Assembly (NCBI GenBank): GCA_944325255.1 | Contig: CALUZH010000022.1 | Location: forward strand, 1-61,995 | From: an uncultured Erysipelotrichaceae bacterium | Lineage (GTDB): Bacteria > Bacillota_I > Bacilli_A > Erysipelotrichales > Erysipelotrichaceae | Direction: 5' to 3' | DNA: 61,995 bases | Shown: one piece after another, positions 24,674 through 33,299 of the stretch | Numbering within the stretch: the first letter of the stretch is position 1 | Layout of the letters: each line of letters begins with the position of its first letter | Position numbers and translations under genes: made by a program | The notes under the pieces: generated by a model | What the model was told of the DNA's origin: nothing | The model's input: only the letters and a program-made list of their open reading frames with translations | Database searches by the model: none

Positions 24674-24747
24674 TGGAGCGGATGATGGGAATCGAACCCA
24701 CGTAGTCAGCTTGGAAGGCTGAAGTTCTACCATTGAACTACATCCGC
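24674..24747 (-). tRNA. tRNA-Gly (UCC)
   Basis: Acceptor GCGGATG/CATCCGC, anticodon loop CTTCCAA giving UCC, encoded CCA. Confidence 0.96.
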
Positions 24748-24757
24748 AAAATACAAG

Positions 24758-24833
24758 TGGTGACTCGGCCGGGAATCGAACCCGGGACCCTCTGATTAAA
24801 AGTCAGATGCTCTACCGCCTGAGCTACCGAGTC
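24758..24833 (-). tRNA. tRNA-Lys (UUU)
   Basis: Acceptor GACTCGG/CCGAGTC, anticodon loop CTTTTAA giving UUU, encoded CCA. Confidence 0.97.
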
Positions 24834-24839
24834 AGCTTT

Positions 24840-24915
24840 TGGCTGGGATGGCTGGGTTCGAACCAGCGAAATGACGGAGTCAAAGTCCGTTGCCTTACCA
24901 CTTGGCTACATCCCA
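24840..24915 (-). tRNA. tRNA-Gln (UUG)
   Basis: Acceptor TGGGATG/CATCCCA, anticodon loop CTTTGAC giving UUG, encoded CCA. Confidence 0.96.
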
Positions 24916-24920
24916 AGAAG

Positions 24921-25005
24921 TGGTGGAGGGGGGCAGATTCGAACTGCCGAACCCGTAGGGAGTTGATTTACAGTCAACCGCGTTTAGCCACTTCGCTACC
25001 CCTCC
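24921..25005 (-). tRNA. tRNA-Tyr (GUA)
   Basis: Class II tRNA with long variable arm; acceptor GGAGGGG, anticodon loop CTGTAAA giving GUA, encoded CCA. Confidence 0.96.
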
Positions 25006-25027
25006 GGCTATAAAAAAATAATATCAA

Positions 25028-25103
25028 TGGTGCCGACTATAGGACTTGAACCCACAACCTACTGATTACAAATCAGTTGCTCTACCAATTGAGCTAAGTC
25101 GGC
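25028..25103 (-). tRNA. tRNA-Thr (UGU)
   Basis: Acceptor GCCGACT/AGTCGGC, anticodon loop TTTGTAA giving UGU, encoded CCA. A likely substrate of the U34 hydroxylation proteins at 56666-58772. Confidence 0.96.
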
Positions 25104-25114
25104 AATAAAAGAAA

Positions 25115-25190
25115 TGGTGGAGGTTAACGGGCTCGAACCGCTGACCCTCTGCTTGTAAGGCAGATGCTCTCCCAACTGAGCTAAACCTCC
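25115..25190 (-). tRNA. tRNA-Val (UAC)
   Basis: Acceptor GGAGGTT, anticodon loop CTTACAA giving UAC, encoded CCA. First tRNA of the cluster. Confidence 0.96.
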
Positions 25191-25214
25191 ACATCACACC
25201 TTTAGTGCTTTAAC

Positions 25215-25244
25215 ACTATATCACAATTATTTATCGGTAGTCAA
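25215..25244 (-). promoter_or_regulatory. Promoter of six-tRNA cluster
   Basis: Minus-strand TTGACT (25239-25244), 18-bp spacer, TATAGT (25215-25220), about 24 bp before tRNA-Val. Confidence 0.7.
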
Positions 25245-25258
25245 TAAAATTGTGATAT
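25218..25258. repeat. Inverted repeat between tRNA and alr promoters
   Basis: ATATCACAATT (25218-25228) and its exact reverse complement AATTGTGATAT (25248-25258), 19 bp apart, in the divergent region between the tRNA cluster and alr. Confidence 0.55.
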
Positions 25259-25287
25259 TATTTTTGTATATTTTTGAAGGTGAAAAA

Positions 25288-26403
25288 ATGTATCGTCATA
25301 CTTATATGCGCATTGATATTGATGCGATGTTAAAGAATATTGAATACCTGGCTAAAATCAATAAAAAGGGTGTTATTCCGGTAATTAAAGCCAATGCTTA
25401 TGGCACTTATGATATCTATGTAGCCAAGGTTTTAAGGGAGCACGGATATGGTCTTTTAGCTGTTTCTTCACTCGATGAAGCTTTGAACTTAAGATTGTCC
25501 GGTGATAGGGGAGATATCTTAATCTTGGGTTATGTAAAAAAAGATGATTTTGATTTATTGAAGTGTTATGATTTGACGGTTATTACTTTTGATTATGATA
25601 TATTTGATGCTTTGGATGAAAAGATTCTTAATGGTTTAAAAGTTCATTTGAAAGTGGAAAGCGGGATGCATCGCTTAGGAGTAGAAAGTGATAAATTGCT
25701 TAAATTGGATGCTTATTTAAGATCAAAGGGGGCGAAAGTTGAAGGAATAATGACTCATTTTGCCTGCAGTGATGATCCTTTAGGGCTTAATAATGATCGC
25801 CAATTTGCTACTTTTAAAAATACCTTGGCTAAAATTGATCATCCCTTTAAATATATTCATTGTGCCAATACCGATGCGGCCATTAACTATCATGATGGTC
25901 TCAGCAATTATATCCGTATCGGTTTGGGTATGTGGGGCTTCAGCAGTTTTGCCAGTGGCTTAAAACCGGCGATTGCCTTTTATACTTCCATCAGTCATAT
26001 CCAAAAAGTTCCTAAGGGCGAAGGTGTCGGTTATGGTTTACGGTATATCAGTGACGGTAAGGGCTATATCGCTGTTTTACCGGTCGGTTATGCTGACGGT
26101 CTTTGGCGGTCCAACAGTGGGCGCAGGGTATATATCAATGGTAAATATTGTCCCTTAGTCGGTAATTTGTGCATGGATCAATGTTTTGTCAAGATAGATG
26201 AATTATGGCCTTTAGAAACGGAAGTTGAAATCTTTGGAGAACATCTTCCGCTTCCAAGGATGGCCAAAGAATTAAATACTATTCCTTATGAAATCATTAC
26301 CAATATCGGCAATCGGGTAAGCAGGGTCTTTGTTGATGAAAAGGGTGAAGAATTGTTTGTTTATAATGAACGTTTTAAAGATAATTACGGCTTGAAGAAT
26401 TGA
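25288..26403 (+). CDS. alr: Alanine racemase
   Basis: PLP enzyme (371 residues) making D-Ala for peptidoglycan and teichoic acid. The cofactor lysine is in VIKANAYG (Lys about 34), and GEGVGYGLRY plus the later GNLCMDQCFV motif are typical of Alr. ATG 25288 follows the ribosome binding site GAAGGTG; the frame runs further upstream but without start signals. With ddl, MurF and VanY in the window it belongs to the D-Ala-D-Ala pathway. The next gene begins 23 bp later from its own leaderless-type promoter. Confidence 0.94.
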   Translation: MYRHTYMRIDIDAMLKNIEYLAKINKKGVIPVIKANAYGTYDIYVAKVLREHGYGLLAVSSLDEALNLRLSGDRGDILILGYVKKDDFDLLKCYDLTVITFDYDIFDALDEKILNGLKVHLKVESGMHRLGVESDKLLKLDAYLRSKGAKVEGIMTHFACSDDPLGLNNDRQFATFKNTLAKIDHPFKYIHCANTDAAINYHDGLSNYIRIGLGMWGFSSFASGLKPAIAFYTSISHIQKVPKGEGVGYGLRYISDGKGYIAVLPVGYADGLWRSNSGRRVYINGKYCPLVGNLCMDQCFVKIDELWPLETEVEIFGEHLPLPRMAKELNTIPYEIITNIGNRVSRVFVDEKGEELFVYNERFKDNYGLKN

Positions 26404-26414
26404 TAGGGCCGGCA

Positions 26415-26420
26415 TACAAT
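26415..26420 (+). promoter_or_regulatory. -10 box, leaderless AI-2E-type gene promoter
   Basis: TACAAT ending 6 nt before ATG 26427 in the short gap after alr. Confidence 0.55.
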
Positions 26421-26426
26421 TAGATT

Positions 26427-27497
26427 ATGGATATTGAAAAGAAACAGACTTTCTTAATTAATATATTATTTTATGGCGTTATATTAGCTTTGGTTTTTTT
26501 CGGTTTTAAGTATGTTGTACCGATATTGACGCCTTTTATTTCGGCCTTTATTATCGCCTGGCTTATTCAAAGACCGGTTAAAAGTTTGGCCCGGCGCTTT
26601 AATATCAATAATAAAGTGGTGGGTATCGGCCTTTTAATTTTTGTTTATCTTTTTATTGGCGGCTTAATTATTACTTTGGCGATGGGCTTATTTTCTTATG
26701 TCGGAGATTTTTTTGCGGAATTGCCAAGTATTATTACCAATGACATCCGGCCTTTTTTGGATGATATCGGCATGAATTTTACGGAAATGGTGGCTTCTTT
26801 GCCGTCGGGTATCCAGGAAGGTTTTTTAGCAGCTCTGCAAAGTTTGGATACGGCCTTGGATAATTTGGTGGCGGCAATATCTTCTTGGACCATTGATTTC
26901 GCTACCGGATTAGTAACGGCAATACCGGGCTTTTTCATCTCTTTGGTATTATGCATTATCTCATCATTTTTCTTTGTAGCCGATTATGAAAGAGTTGTCG
27001 GTTTTGCCATAAGTCATATGAATGCCAAAGTTCGACGTTTCTTTAATGATTTATATCGTTTTATTAAAGATAAGGTCATTGTGGTTATTAAGTCTTATGC
27101 GACAATTATGGCCATTACCTTTTTGGAATTGACCATTGCCTTTTTTATCATCGGTTTGGATGGCTTTATTTGGATTGCCTTGGGCATTGCCATCTTTGAT
27201 ATTCTGCCGGTTTTTGGTACGGGCGGTATCATGATTCCTTGGGCCTTGTTGATGTTTATTAACGGTAATATTACTTTAGGTATTGAACTCAGTGTTATAT
27301 ATGTAATTGTGACCATTATCCGCAATATTATTGAGCCTAAGATAGTCGGGGGTAATTTGGGTTTACATCCGGTATTAACCCTAGCTTCAATGCTTATCGG
27401 TTCCCACTTTTTCGGGGTTGTCGGTTTATTTGGTTGTCCTTTGCTTATTTCCTTTATCCTTTATTTGCATAAGGAATATGGCGAAATTAAACTTTAA
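26427..27497 (+). CDS. AI-2E/PerM-family permease
   Basis: A 356-residue membrane protein of the AI-2E transporter (UPF0118/PerM) family. About seven helices; the conserved late segment IEPKIVGGNLGLHPVLTLASML is the family signature. Members have been linked to autoinducer-2 export or Na+/H+ antiport, so function is not fixed. No ribosome binding site; a TACAAT 6 nt before the ATG suggests a leaderless mRNA. It converges on the TraB-like gene, sharing a bidirectional terminator. Confidence 0.85.
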   Translation: MDIEKKQTFLINILFYGVILALVFFGFKYVVPILTPFISAFIIAWLIQRPVKSLARRFNINNKVVGIGLLIFVYLFIGGLIITLAMGLFSYVGDFFAELPSIITNDIRPFLDDIGMNFTEMVASLPSGIQEGFLAALQSLDTALDNLVAAISSWTIDFATGLVTAIPGFFISLVLCIISSFFFVADYERVVGFAISHMNAKVRRFFNDLYRFIKDKVIVVIKSYATIMAITFLELTIAFFIIGLDGFIWIALGIAIFDILPVFGTGGIMIPWALLMFINGNITLGIELSVIYVIVTIIRNIIEPKIVGGNLGLHPVLTLASMLIGSHFFGVVGLFGCPLLISFILYLHKEYGEIKL

Positions 27498-27524
27498 AAA
27501 AAGAAGCGTTCAGCTTCTTTTTTT
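27496..27524. terminator. Bidirectional terminator
   Basis: AAAAAAGAAGC, 5-nt loop, GCTTCTTTTTTT: T-run on both strands, between convergent genes. Confidence 0.85.
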
Positions 27525-28686
27525 AAATGGTTGAGATAAAGGAACCGAAAATGCCAAGACCGGAAACAATGGTACCGATTGTACTGAAGACATTGGCCAT
27601 AATAACGACCATCAGGATATGGGTTACCCGATTGTGCCAAAAGCCTTTAAGGGTGGCGGTGTCATTGGCGAGATCTTCAAAGTCTTTGACTTTCGGCTTG
27701 CGGATGGCTGCTTCCATTAGGCCGGCAAACCATCCGGCTGCCAATAAGGGATTGAGGGAAGTGATTGGGGCGGCAACAAAGGCTGTCAATATGGATAAAG
27801 GATGACCTAAACAGATTAAGACACCCAAGGCACTTAAGCCCCCGTTCCATAAGAGCCAAGATTTGATTTGATTTAATCCGACTTCTTGATTGTGGAAAAA
27901 GGTAATAACAATCATTAGGACAATGGCAATAGGAATCAGCCATTTGATCAAGGAGCCAAAGCCTTTTTTCTTGGCAGTATCATCAAGTTCTTCGATATGA
28001 TCGTCAAGCGGAATATTTTTGATAATACCATTGGCATGGGCGGCACCAATAACGGCTACAATCTTATTGCCTGGGGCATTTTTGATTTTATAGGCCAAAT
28101 AGCGGTCCCGTTCATCAACTAATACTTCCTTAACGACCGGGAAGCCCTTGCCGATATCGTTGATAGCGGCTTCTAGGGCATCACCTTTTTTAAGTTCTTC
28201 CAAGTCAGCTTCGGTAATATCTTCATCATCAAATATTGATAGGACAATGGTATAAAGTAATTTTACCTTGCCCATGAAAGTTAACTTATTCCAAATGCGG
28301 GTGAAGGTGGTTTTAATCGAGCGGTCAGCCAAGACCAGGTGTTTATTTCCTTCCTTGGCTAAGCGGATACCGGTAATCATTTCTTGACCTGAGGTATTGT
28401 CCATTTTCTTGGCCATTCGTTTTTGAAAAGAAGCCAAGATGATATTGACCATAAGGTATCCGACCTTTTTGTCTTTAATGACTTTGACGATATCATTTTC
28501 TCGCCAGGCCTCACGGTTATTTAAGGTTTCATAGCGATCTTTATCAAGTTCGACACAAATACTGTCGGGATTGATGAGGGCTACAGCTTCTTCGACATCA
28601 GCGACACTGTTTTTGGAGATGTGGGCGGTTTTAACCAAAGTTATTTCTTTTTCGCCGTATTTCAGGCTGACAAAATTTGCATTCAT
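27523..28686 (-). CDS. TraB/PrgY-family membrane protein
   Basis: A 387-residue protein. The N-terminal 230 or so residues form a TraB/PrgY domain, starting with VKTAHISKNSVADVEE and VELDKDRYETL, and containing VAVIGAAHANGI; these His/Glu motifs resemble the TIKI/Tiki metalloprotease-like clan. The C-terminal part has about four membrane helices (from about residue 245). PrgY and TraB reduce pheromone signalling in enterococci, but the general function is unknown. The start has no ribosome binding site; minus-strand TAGAAT lies 6 nt upstream. It diverges from cdaA. Confidence 0.82.
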   Translation of the reverse strand: MNANFVSLKYGEKEITLVKTAHISKNSVADVEEAVALINPDSICVELDKDRYETLNNREAWRENDIVKVIKDKKVGYLMVNIILASFQKRMAKKMDNTSGQEMITGIRLAKEGNKHLVLADRSIKTTFTRIWNKLTFMGKVKLLYTIVLSIFDDEDITEADLEELKKGDALEAAINDIGKGFPVVKEVLVDERDRYLAYKIKNAPGNKIVAVIGAAHANGIIKNIPLDDHIEELDDTAKKKGFGSLIKWLIPIAIVLMIVITFFHNQEVGLNQIKSWLLWNGGLSALGVLICLGHPLSILTAFVAAPITSLNPLLAAGWFAGLMEAAIRKPKVKDFEDLANDTATLKGFWHNRVTHILMVVIMANVFSTIGTIVSGLGIFGSFISTI

Positions 28687-28692
28687 ATTTAC

Positions 28693-28698
28693 ATTCTA
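28693..28698 (-). promoter_or_regulatory. -10 box, leaderless TraB-like gene promoter
   Basis: TAGAAT on the minus strand, 6 nt (GTAAAT) before the start codon. Confidence 0.55.
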
Positions 28699-28726
28699 TT
28701 TCAAAAGGAAATCATTTTCTAGTGTG

Positions 28727-28755
28727 TTCTAGAATAAATAGAGATGTGTTATAAT
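28727..28755 (+). promoter_or_regulatory. Extended -10 promoter of cdaA operon
   Basis: TG-T-TATAAT (-10 at 28750-28755). Upstream at the -35 position is the palindrome TTCTAGAA (28727-28734), preceded by another TTCTAG, a possible regulator site. A normal leader with GGGAGG follows. Confidence 0.55.
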
Positions 28756-28783
28756 TTAAAAACGTAAGAGGGAGGATTCATGC

Positions 28784-29899
28784 ATGCCTGATTATAATAT
28801 CAATCTTACAATCCAAAGTATCTGGACTATTTCGCGAATCTTCTTTGATATTGCCATTATGTGGTTCTTACTTTATTATGCCATTAAATTTGTGCGTAAT
28901 AATGCTCGAACCATTCAGATATTCAAGGGTATTATTTTGGTATTGCTGGTTAACGGCATTGCCAAATTTTTAGGTTTTACGACGATATCTTATTTTACGG
29001 ATATGTTTATAAATTGGGGCTTTTTGGCCGTTATTGTCATCTTTCAACCGGAAATTCGGGGCTTACTTGAAAGACTTGGTAAAAGTAATGCCTTTTCCAG
29101 TATTTCGACCTTGCTTTCCAATGAAAAAGAAAAATTGGCCGATGAAGTTTATGAAGCGGTTATTGCCCTTTCTAAGGCCCGGGTCGGAGCCCTTATTTCC
29201 ATTGAACAGTCTCAATCAATGCAGGATTATGTCCGTACCGGTATAACGGTTAATGCCGCTGTCAGCAAGGAACTTTTATGTTCGATATTTATGACGACGA
29301 CCCCCCTTCATGATGGTGCTGTCATTATTCAGGGCGATAAGATCGCCTGTGCCAGTGCTTATTTCCCGCCGACTAATGCTAATCTTTCCTCACGTTTTGG
29401 AGCCCGGCATCGGGCAGCTTTGGGTATTGCCGAGGTATGCGATTGTCTGACAATCGTTGTTTCGGAAGAGACCAGTGCCATTTCCATAGCTGAAAAGGGG
29501 AAGATTTTTTCGGTAGATGAGAATCAACTTCGGGATTACCTTAAACGGGTTATCTGCAATGATGAAATTGAGATCCGTAAGACGACTAAACCGCGTCGCA
29601 GTTTGACGATTGTTGATGAGCCGGAGATTGTGGTAGCCAAGGAAGAAGAAAATAAAAACGGAATCTTTGCCGGTCTTTTCGGTAAAAACAAAAACCATAC
29701 TAAAAAAGCGATTACGACCGGGGAGGATATTCCTTCGGTATCCAAGGATTTGGATATGAAATTGCCGATTAATAATCGCCTGAAATATGAAAAGCAACAT
29801 CCAAGTAACGGCGATGAGATTATTGCCGAGAATATTGATGTGAAAGTGGCGCCGGGTGCAGGCGATAAAGACAAAGGAGTTGACGAAAATGAAAGATAA
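28784..29899 (+). CDS. cdaA: Diadenylate cyclase CdaA
   Basis: Membrane-bound c-di-AMP synthase (371 residues): three N-terminal helices, then a DAC (DisA_N) domain with the catalytic DGA motif in TPLHDGAVII (about residue 177) and RHRAALG (about 207). The C-terminal 90 residues are long, charged and low complexity, unlike the short tail of Bacillus CdaA, and may be a flexible regulatory extension. First gene of the canonical cdaA-cdaR-glmM operon, which links c-di-AMP to osmolyte control and cell-wall precursor supply. Ribosome binding site GGGAGG precedes ATG 28784. Confidence 0.95.
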   Translation: MPDYNINLTIQSIWTISRIFFDIAIMWFLLYYAIKFVRNNARTIQIFKGIILVLLVNGIAKFLGFTTISYFTDMFINWGFLAVIVIFQPEIRGLLERLGKSNAFSSISTLLSNEKEKLADEVYEAVIALSKARVGALISIEQSQSMQDYVRTGITVNAAVSKELLCSIFMTTTPLHDGAVIIQGDKIACASAYFPPTNANLSSRFGARHRAALGIAEVCDCLTIVVSEETSAISIAEKGKIFSVDENQLRDYLKRVICNDEIEIRKTTKPRRSLTIVDEPEIVVAKEEENKNGIFAGLFGKNKNHTKKAITTGEDIPSVSKDLDMKLPINNRLKYEKQHPSNGDEIIAENIDVKVAPGAGDKDKGVDENER

Positions 29900-31253
29900 G
29901 AAAACCGTTCAGGATCCTTCGGAAAAAGTTGAACTTGCCAAAAAAATCGCCAGCCAGAGCCAAAAAGTAACCAATGCCTATACGACTTTCGAAGAGACGA
30001 TATTTAAGTTTTTCCGCTGGATATCATCTTTTATCGATCGCTTGTTTTTCTCGAACCGCTATACCATCGTTGTCTCTTTGGCCTTGGCGGTCTTACTCTA
30101 TCTTTCGGTTAATATTTCCGACAATAATTCACTCTTTTCAACCCCGCTTTTAAGTGCCCGCAATTTAACGGGGGTAAGTGTTACGGCCCGCTACAATTCC
30201 GAATCTTTTGAACTTTCGGGCTTGCCGGCAACTTGCGATATTGTCTTGACTGGCGAAGCAGCCAATGTCAATAATGCTGCTTCCAGGAGTGGCCATTGCT
30301 ATGTCAATCTTGAAGGTTATACCGAAGGTACCCATTCGGTACGCTTGGAAGCCTATGGATATGGCGATAATGTAACAGCTACGGTTACCCCGAGCGAACA
30401 GCTCATTACCTTAAAGCGTAAAACGACCAGACAATTTACCTTAGGTTATGAATATATCAATCAAAATTCTTTGGATTCCCGCTATATTTTAGGTACTCCG
30501 GAATTTATAACCGGTGATACAGTTAATATTCGGGCTTCCGAAGATACGCTCAACTCTATTGCCTTTGTTAAGGCCTTGATTGATGTATCAGGTCAAAGCG
30601 GAGACTTTGATGTGGAAGCTCCGTTAGTGGCTTATGATCGTAATGGTCAGGCGGTTGATGCGGAAATTGTTCCTAATACCGTATCCGTGCATGTCACGGT
30701 AACTTCGCCGCATAAAACGGTACCGATTGTCCTTAATCTAAGCGGTGAGATGCAAGAGGGACTGGCTATTGATGCGGTTTCGATGGACCATCAAACGACT
30801 ACTATCTATGCTCCGGAAACGGTTTTGGCTGGCATCAACAGTGTGGAAGTAAACTTGGATGCTTCGACCCTGACGCGCAACAGCGAAATCGTTCAACCGT
30901 TAACCTTGCCAAGCGGCGTCAGCAGTTCCGATGTGACCAGGGTTAATTTACAAGTCACGGTAGCAGAATCACAAAGTAAGGTCTTAAGTGATGTGCCGAT
31001 TATTTATCGCAATAATACCCAGGGCTATGGGGCTCAGGATGTCAGTTTGACAAGTGTCGATGTGACGGTGAGCGGTACGGCCAACAATATTGCCGATATA
31101 ACGGCCAATGATATAACAGTTTTCTTCGATGTCGGAGGACTGGAACCAGGTACTTATGAGTTGCCTTTGCAGATTGAGCAAAATGCCAGCAACTACATTA
31201 CCTGTACCTTGGATAATTTAGCGGTTACGATCACTTTGGTGGAACAAAGTTAG
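29889..31253 (+). CDS. cdaR: CdaR, YbbR-domain regulator of CdaA
   Basis: A 454-residue protein with one N-terminal membrane helix (around residue 60) and three to four extracytoplasmic YbbR repeats, recognisable by recurring patterns such as VPIVLNLSGEM and VPIIYRNN. CdaR binds CdaA and modulates its activity. ATG 29889, after AAAGGAG, overlaps cdaA by 11 nt; an earlier in-frame codon exists but lacks a ribosome binding site. glmM follows 12 bp after the stop. Confidence 0.92.
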   Translation: MKDKKTVQDPSEKVELAKKIASQSQKVTNAYTTFEETIFKFFRWISSFIDRLFFSNRYTIVVSLALAVLLYLSVNISDNNSLFSTPLLSARNLTGVSVTARYNSESFELSGLPATCDIVLTGEAANVNNAASRSGHCYVNLEGYTEGTHSVRLEAYGYGDNVTATVTPSEQLITLKRKTTRQFTLGYEYINQNSLDSRYILGTPEFITGDTVNIRASEDTLNSIAFVKALIDVSGQSGDFDVEAPLVAYDRNGQAVDAEIVPNTVSVHVTVTSPHKTVPIVLNLSGEMQEGLAIDAVSMDHQTTTIYAPETVLAGINSVEVNLDASTLTRNSEIVQPLTLPSGVSSSDVTRVNLQVTVAESQSKVLSDVPIIYRNNTQGYGAQDVSLTSVDVTVSGTANNIADITANDITVFFDVGGLEPGTYELPLQIEQNASNYITCTLDNLAVTITLVEQS

Positions 31254-31265
31254 GAGTTAAGAAAA

Positions 31266-32606
31266 ATGGGAAAATATTTTGGAACCGACGGCATTCGCGG
31301 CAATGCCAATGAAAAATTGACTGTTGATATGGCCTTTAAGGTCGGACGCTTTATCGGCGATTATTATGGTAAAGAAAAGGCAGCCCGTATCGTTATCGGT
31401 AAGGACACAAGACTTTCAAGCGGGATGTTTGAAACGGCACTGGCGGCCGGTATATCTGCCAGCGGCGGCAATGTCTATTTAATTGGCTATTGTTCGACGC
31501 CTTGTTTGGCTTATCTTACCGGCAGTGAAGACTTTGATTGCGGAGTAATGATTTCCGCCAGTCATAATCCTTTTCATGACAATGGTATTAAGCTCTTTTC
31601 TAAAAGCGGCTTAAAGATCCAGGAAGATATTGAAAATCTTATTGAAGCTTATATCGATCATCCCGAAGGCATCGCTCTTAAAACGGCCGAAAAGATCGGC
31701 AATGTCTATAATTTTAGCGAAGGTTTAAATATTTATAAAAATTGGCTTTGCGGTCTTTATAAGATGGATCTAAAAGGCATGAAAATCCTTCTTGATTTGG
31801 CTAATGGTTCCAATTGTTTTACGGCGGTAGATGTCTTAAGGTACTATGGTGCCGATGTTTCGACCATTAATGATCATCCGGATGGTATTAATATCAATAC
31901 TAATTGCGGTTCGACCCATCTTGAAACGCTGCAGGAAAAGATGCGTGAGGGAAATTATGATATCGGTTTTGCCTTTGATGGTGATGCCGACCGGGTATTG
32001 ACGGTTGATTGCCATGGTGAGGTAGTTGACGGCGATAAGGCGATGTTTGCCCTTGGCCTTTTTGAAAAAGCTAACGGCAGTTTAAACGGCAATACGGTTG
32101 TTACTACCGTTATGTCTAATATCGGTCTTTTTAAGGCCTTAGCCAAACATGATATCAATGTTGAAGTTACGGCTGTCGGCGATAAGAATGTCGTTGATGC
32201 CATGGTTAAAAATGATTATTGCATCGGTGGCGAACAATCCGGTCATATCATTAATAAGCATCATTGTTTATTTGGCGATGGTTTAAAAACGGCCTTAAAT
32301 CTTCTATATATTATGGATAAGACCGGTAAAAATATTAATGAATTGACGGATGAGCTTATTGTATATCCGCAGCTTTTAGTTAATGAGAAAGTTAAGGATA
32401 AGGCGATTGTCTTAAATGATGAAGAAATTCAAAAGCTCATCGCTGAAATCGGTAAACGTCTGGGTGATGACGGGCGTATTTTGGTTCGTCCAAGCGGCAC
32501 CGAGCCCCTAATCAGAGTGATGGTGGAGGCCAAGGATGAAGCGACTTGTCAAAAGGAAGTTTATGCCGTTATCGACTTGATCAAAGCCAAGGGATATAGC
32601 GCTTAA
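31266..32606 (+). CDS. glmM: Phosphoglucosamine mutase
   Basis: GlmM (446 residues) converts glucosamine-6-phosphate to glucosamine-1-phosphate for UDP-GlcNAc. The phosphoserine is in SASHNPFHDNGIK (Ser about 99), the metal loop is DGDADR, and RPSGTEPLIRVM is the C-terminal phosphate-binding loop. In Bacillus and relatives GlmM also binds and inhibits CdaA, in keeping with this operon. A strong terminator follows immediately. Confidence 0.97.
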   Translation: MGKYFGTDGIRGNANEKLTVDMAFKVGRFIGDYYGKEKAARIVIGKDTRLSSGMFETALAAGISASGGNVYLIGYCSTPCLAYLTGSEDFDCGVMISASHNPFHDNGIKLFSKSGLKIQEDIENLIEAYIDHPEGIALKTAEKIGNVYNFSEGLNIYKNWLCGLYKMDLKGMKILLDLANGSNCFTAVDVLRYYGADVSTINDHPDGININTNCGSTHLETLQEKMREGNYDIGFAFDGDADRVLTVDCHGEVVDGDKAMFALGLFEKANGSLNGNTVVTTVMSNIGLFKALAKHDINVEVTAVGDKNVVDAMVKNDYCIGGEQSGHIINKHHCLFGDGLKTALNLLYIMDKTGKNINELTDELIVYPQLLVNEKVKDKAIVLNDEEIQKLIAEIGKRLGDDGRILVRPSGTEPLIRVMVEAKDEATCQKEVYAVIDLIKAKGYSA

Positions 32607-32607
32607 G

Positions 32608-32629
32608 AGTGACGAAAGTCACTTTTTTT
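32608..32629 (+). terminator. Terminator of cdaA-cdaR-glmM
   Basis: AGTGAC/GTCACT with GAAA tetraloop and T-run. The T-run leads directly into the extended -10 of the next gene. Confidence 0.85.
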
Positions 32630-32630
32630 G

Positions 32631-32639
32631 TGCTAAAAT
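32631..32639 (+). promoter_or_regulatory. Extended -10, leaderless response-regulator promoter
   Basis: TGC-TAAAAT, ending 6 nt before ATG 32646. It abuts the glmM terminator; any -35 would lie inside the terminator stem, so recognition must rest on the extended -10. Confidence 0.65.
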
Positions 32640-32645
32640 TGGAAT

Positions 32646-33299
32646 ATGAAGAAAGTTATTAATGTCGTAGAAGATGAAAAAGATCTTAATGAATTGGTTA
32701 AGCGTTATTTAGAGAAGGAAGGTTATGCCGTCAATTCCTATTTGACTTTTGATGAGGCTTATTCGCATTTGGATGATTATTGTGATCTTTGGATTTTGGA
32801 TATAATGTTGGATGACAAAAGCGGTTTTGATTTAATCGAAGAGATTAAAAGCCGCAATAAGAATATGCCGGTTATTTTTATGAGTGCCCGGGATAAGGAA
32901 TTTGATCGCATTATCGGTCTGGAAAAGGGCAGTGATGATTATATTACTAAGCCGTTTTCACCTAAGGAATTGGTCTTAAGAGTCAATAATATTATTAAAC
33001 GGGTATATAAGGATGATGAAAGAATCAGTATTGACGGTTATGAGATTGATGAAAATCAACGGATTGTCACATGTAATGGGAAGATCATTGATTTGACAAC
33101 CAAGGAATTTGATTTATTGATGTTATTTGTCAAAAACCGGGGAACCGCCTTTTTAAGAGAACAGATTTTGGAACGGGTATGGGAAGAAAACTTTTATGGT
33201 TCCGACCGGGTGGTCGATGATACCATGCGCCGGCTTAGAAAGAAGATGCCTAATATCGGCATTCAGACAATTTACGGTTTCGGTTACCGTTTGGCCTAA
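32646..33299 (+). CDS. OmpR-family response regulator
   Basis: A 217-residue response regulator: receiver domain with acidic pocket VVEDE and phospho-acceptor Asp about 52 (WILDIML), followed by KPFSPKEL, and a winged-helix DNA-binding domain ending TIYGFGYRLA. It partners the histidine kinase whose ATG overlaps its stop (TAATG). Overall it resembles CssR-type regulators of envelope or secretion stress, but I cannot assign the signal. Leaderless start predicted. Confidence 0.92.
   Translation: MKKVINVVEDEKDLNELVKRYLEKEGYAVNSYLTFDEAYSHLDDYCDLWILDIMLDDKSGFDLIEEIKSRNKNMPVIFMSARDKEFDRIIGLEKGSDDYITKPFSPKELVLRVNNIIKRVYKDDERISIDGYEIDENQRIVTCNGKIIDLTTKEFDLLMLFVKNRGTAFLREQILERVWEENFYGSDRVVDDTMRRLRKKMPNIGIQTIYGFGYRLA

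Noticed and set aside
29856-29888. Longer N-terminus for CdaR
   Set aside because: It would overlap cdaA by 44 nt without a ribosome binding site; AAAGGAG sits properly before ATG 29889.
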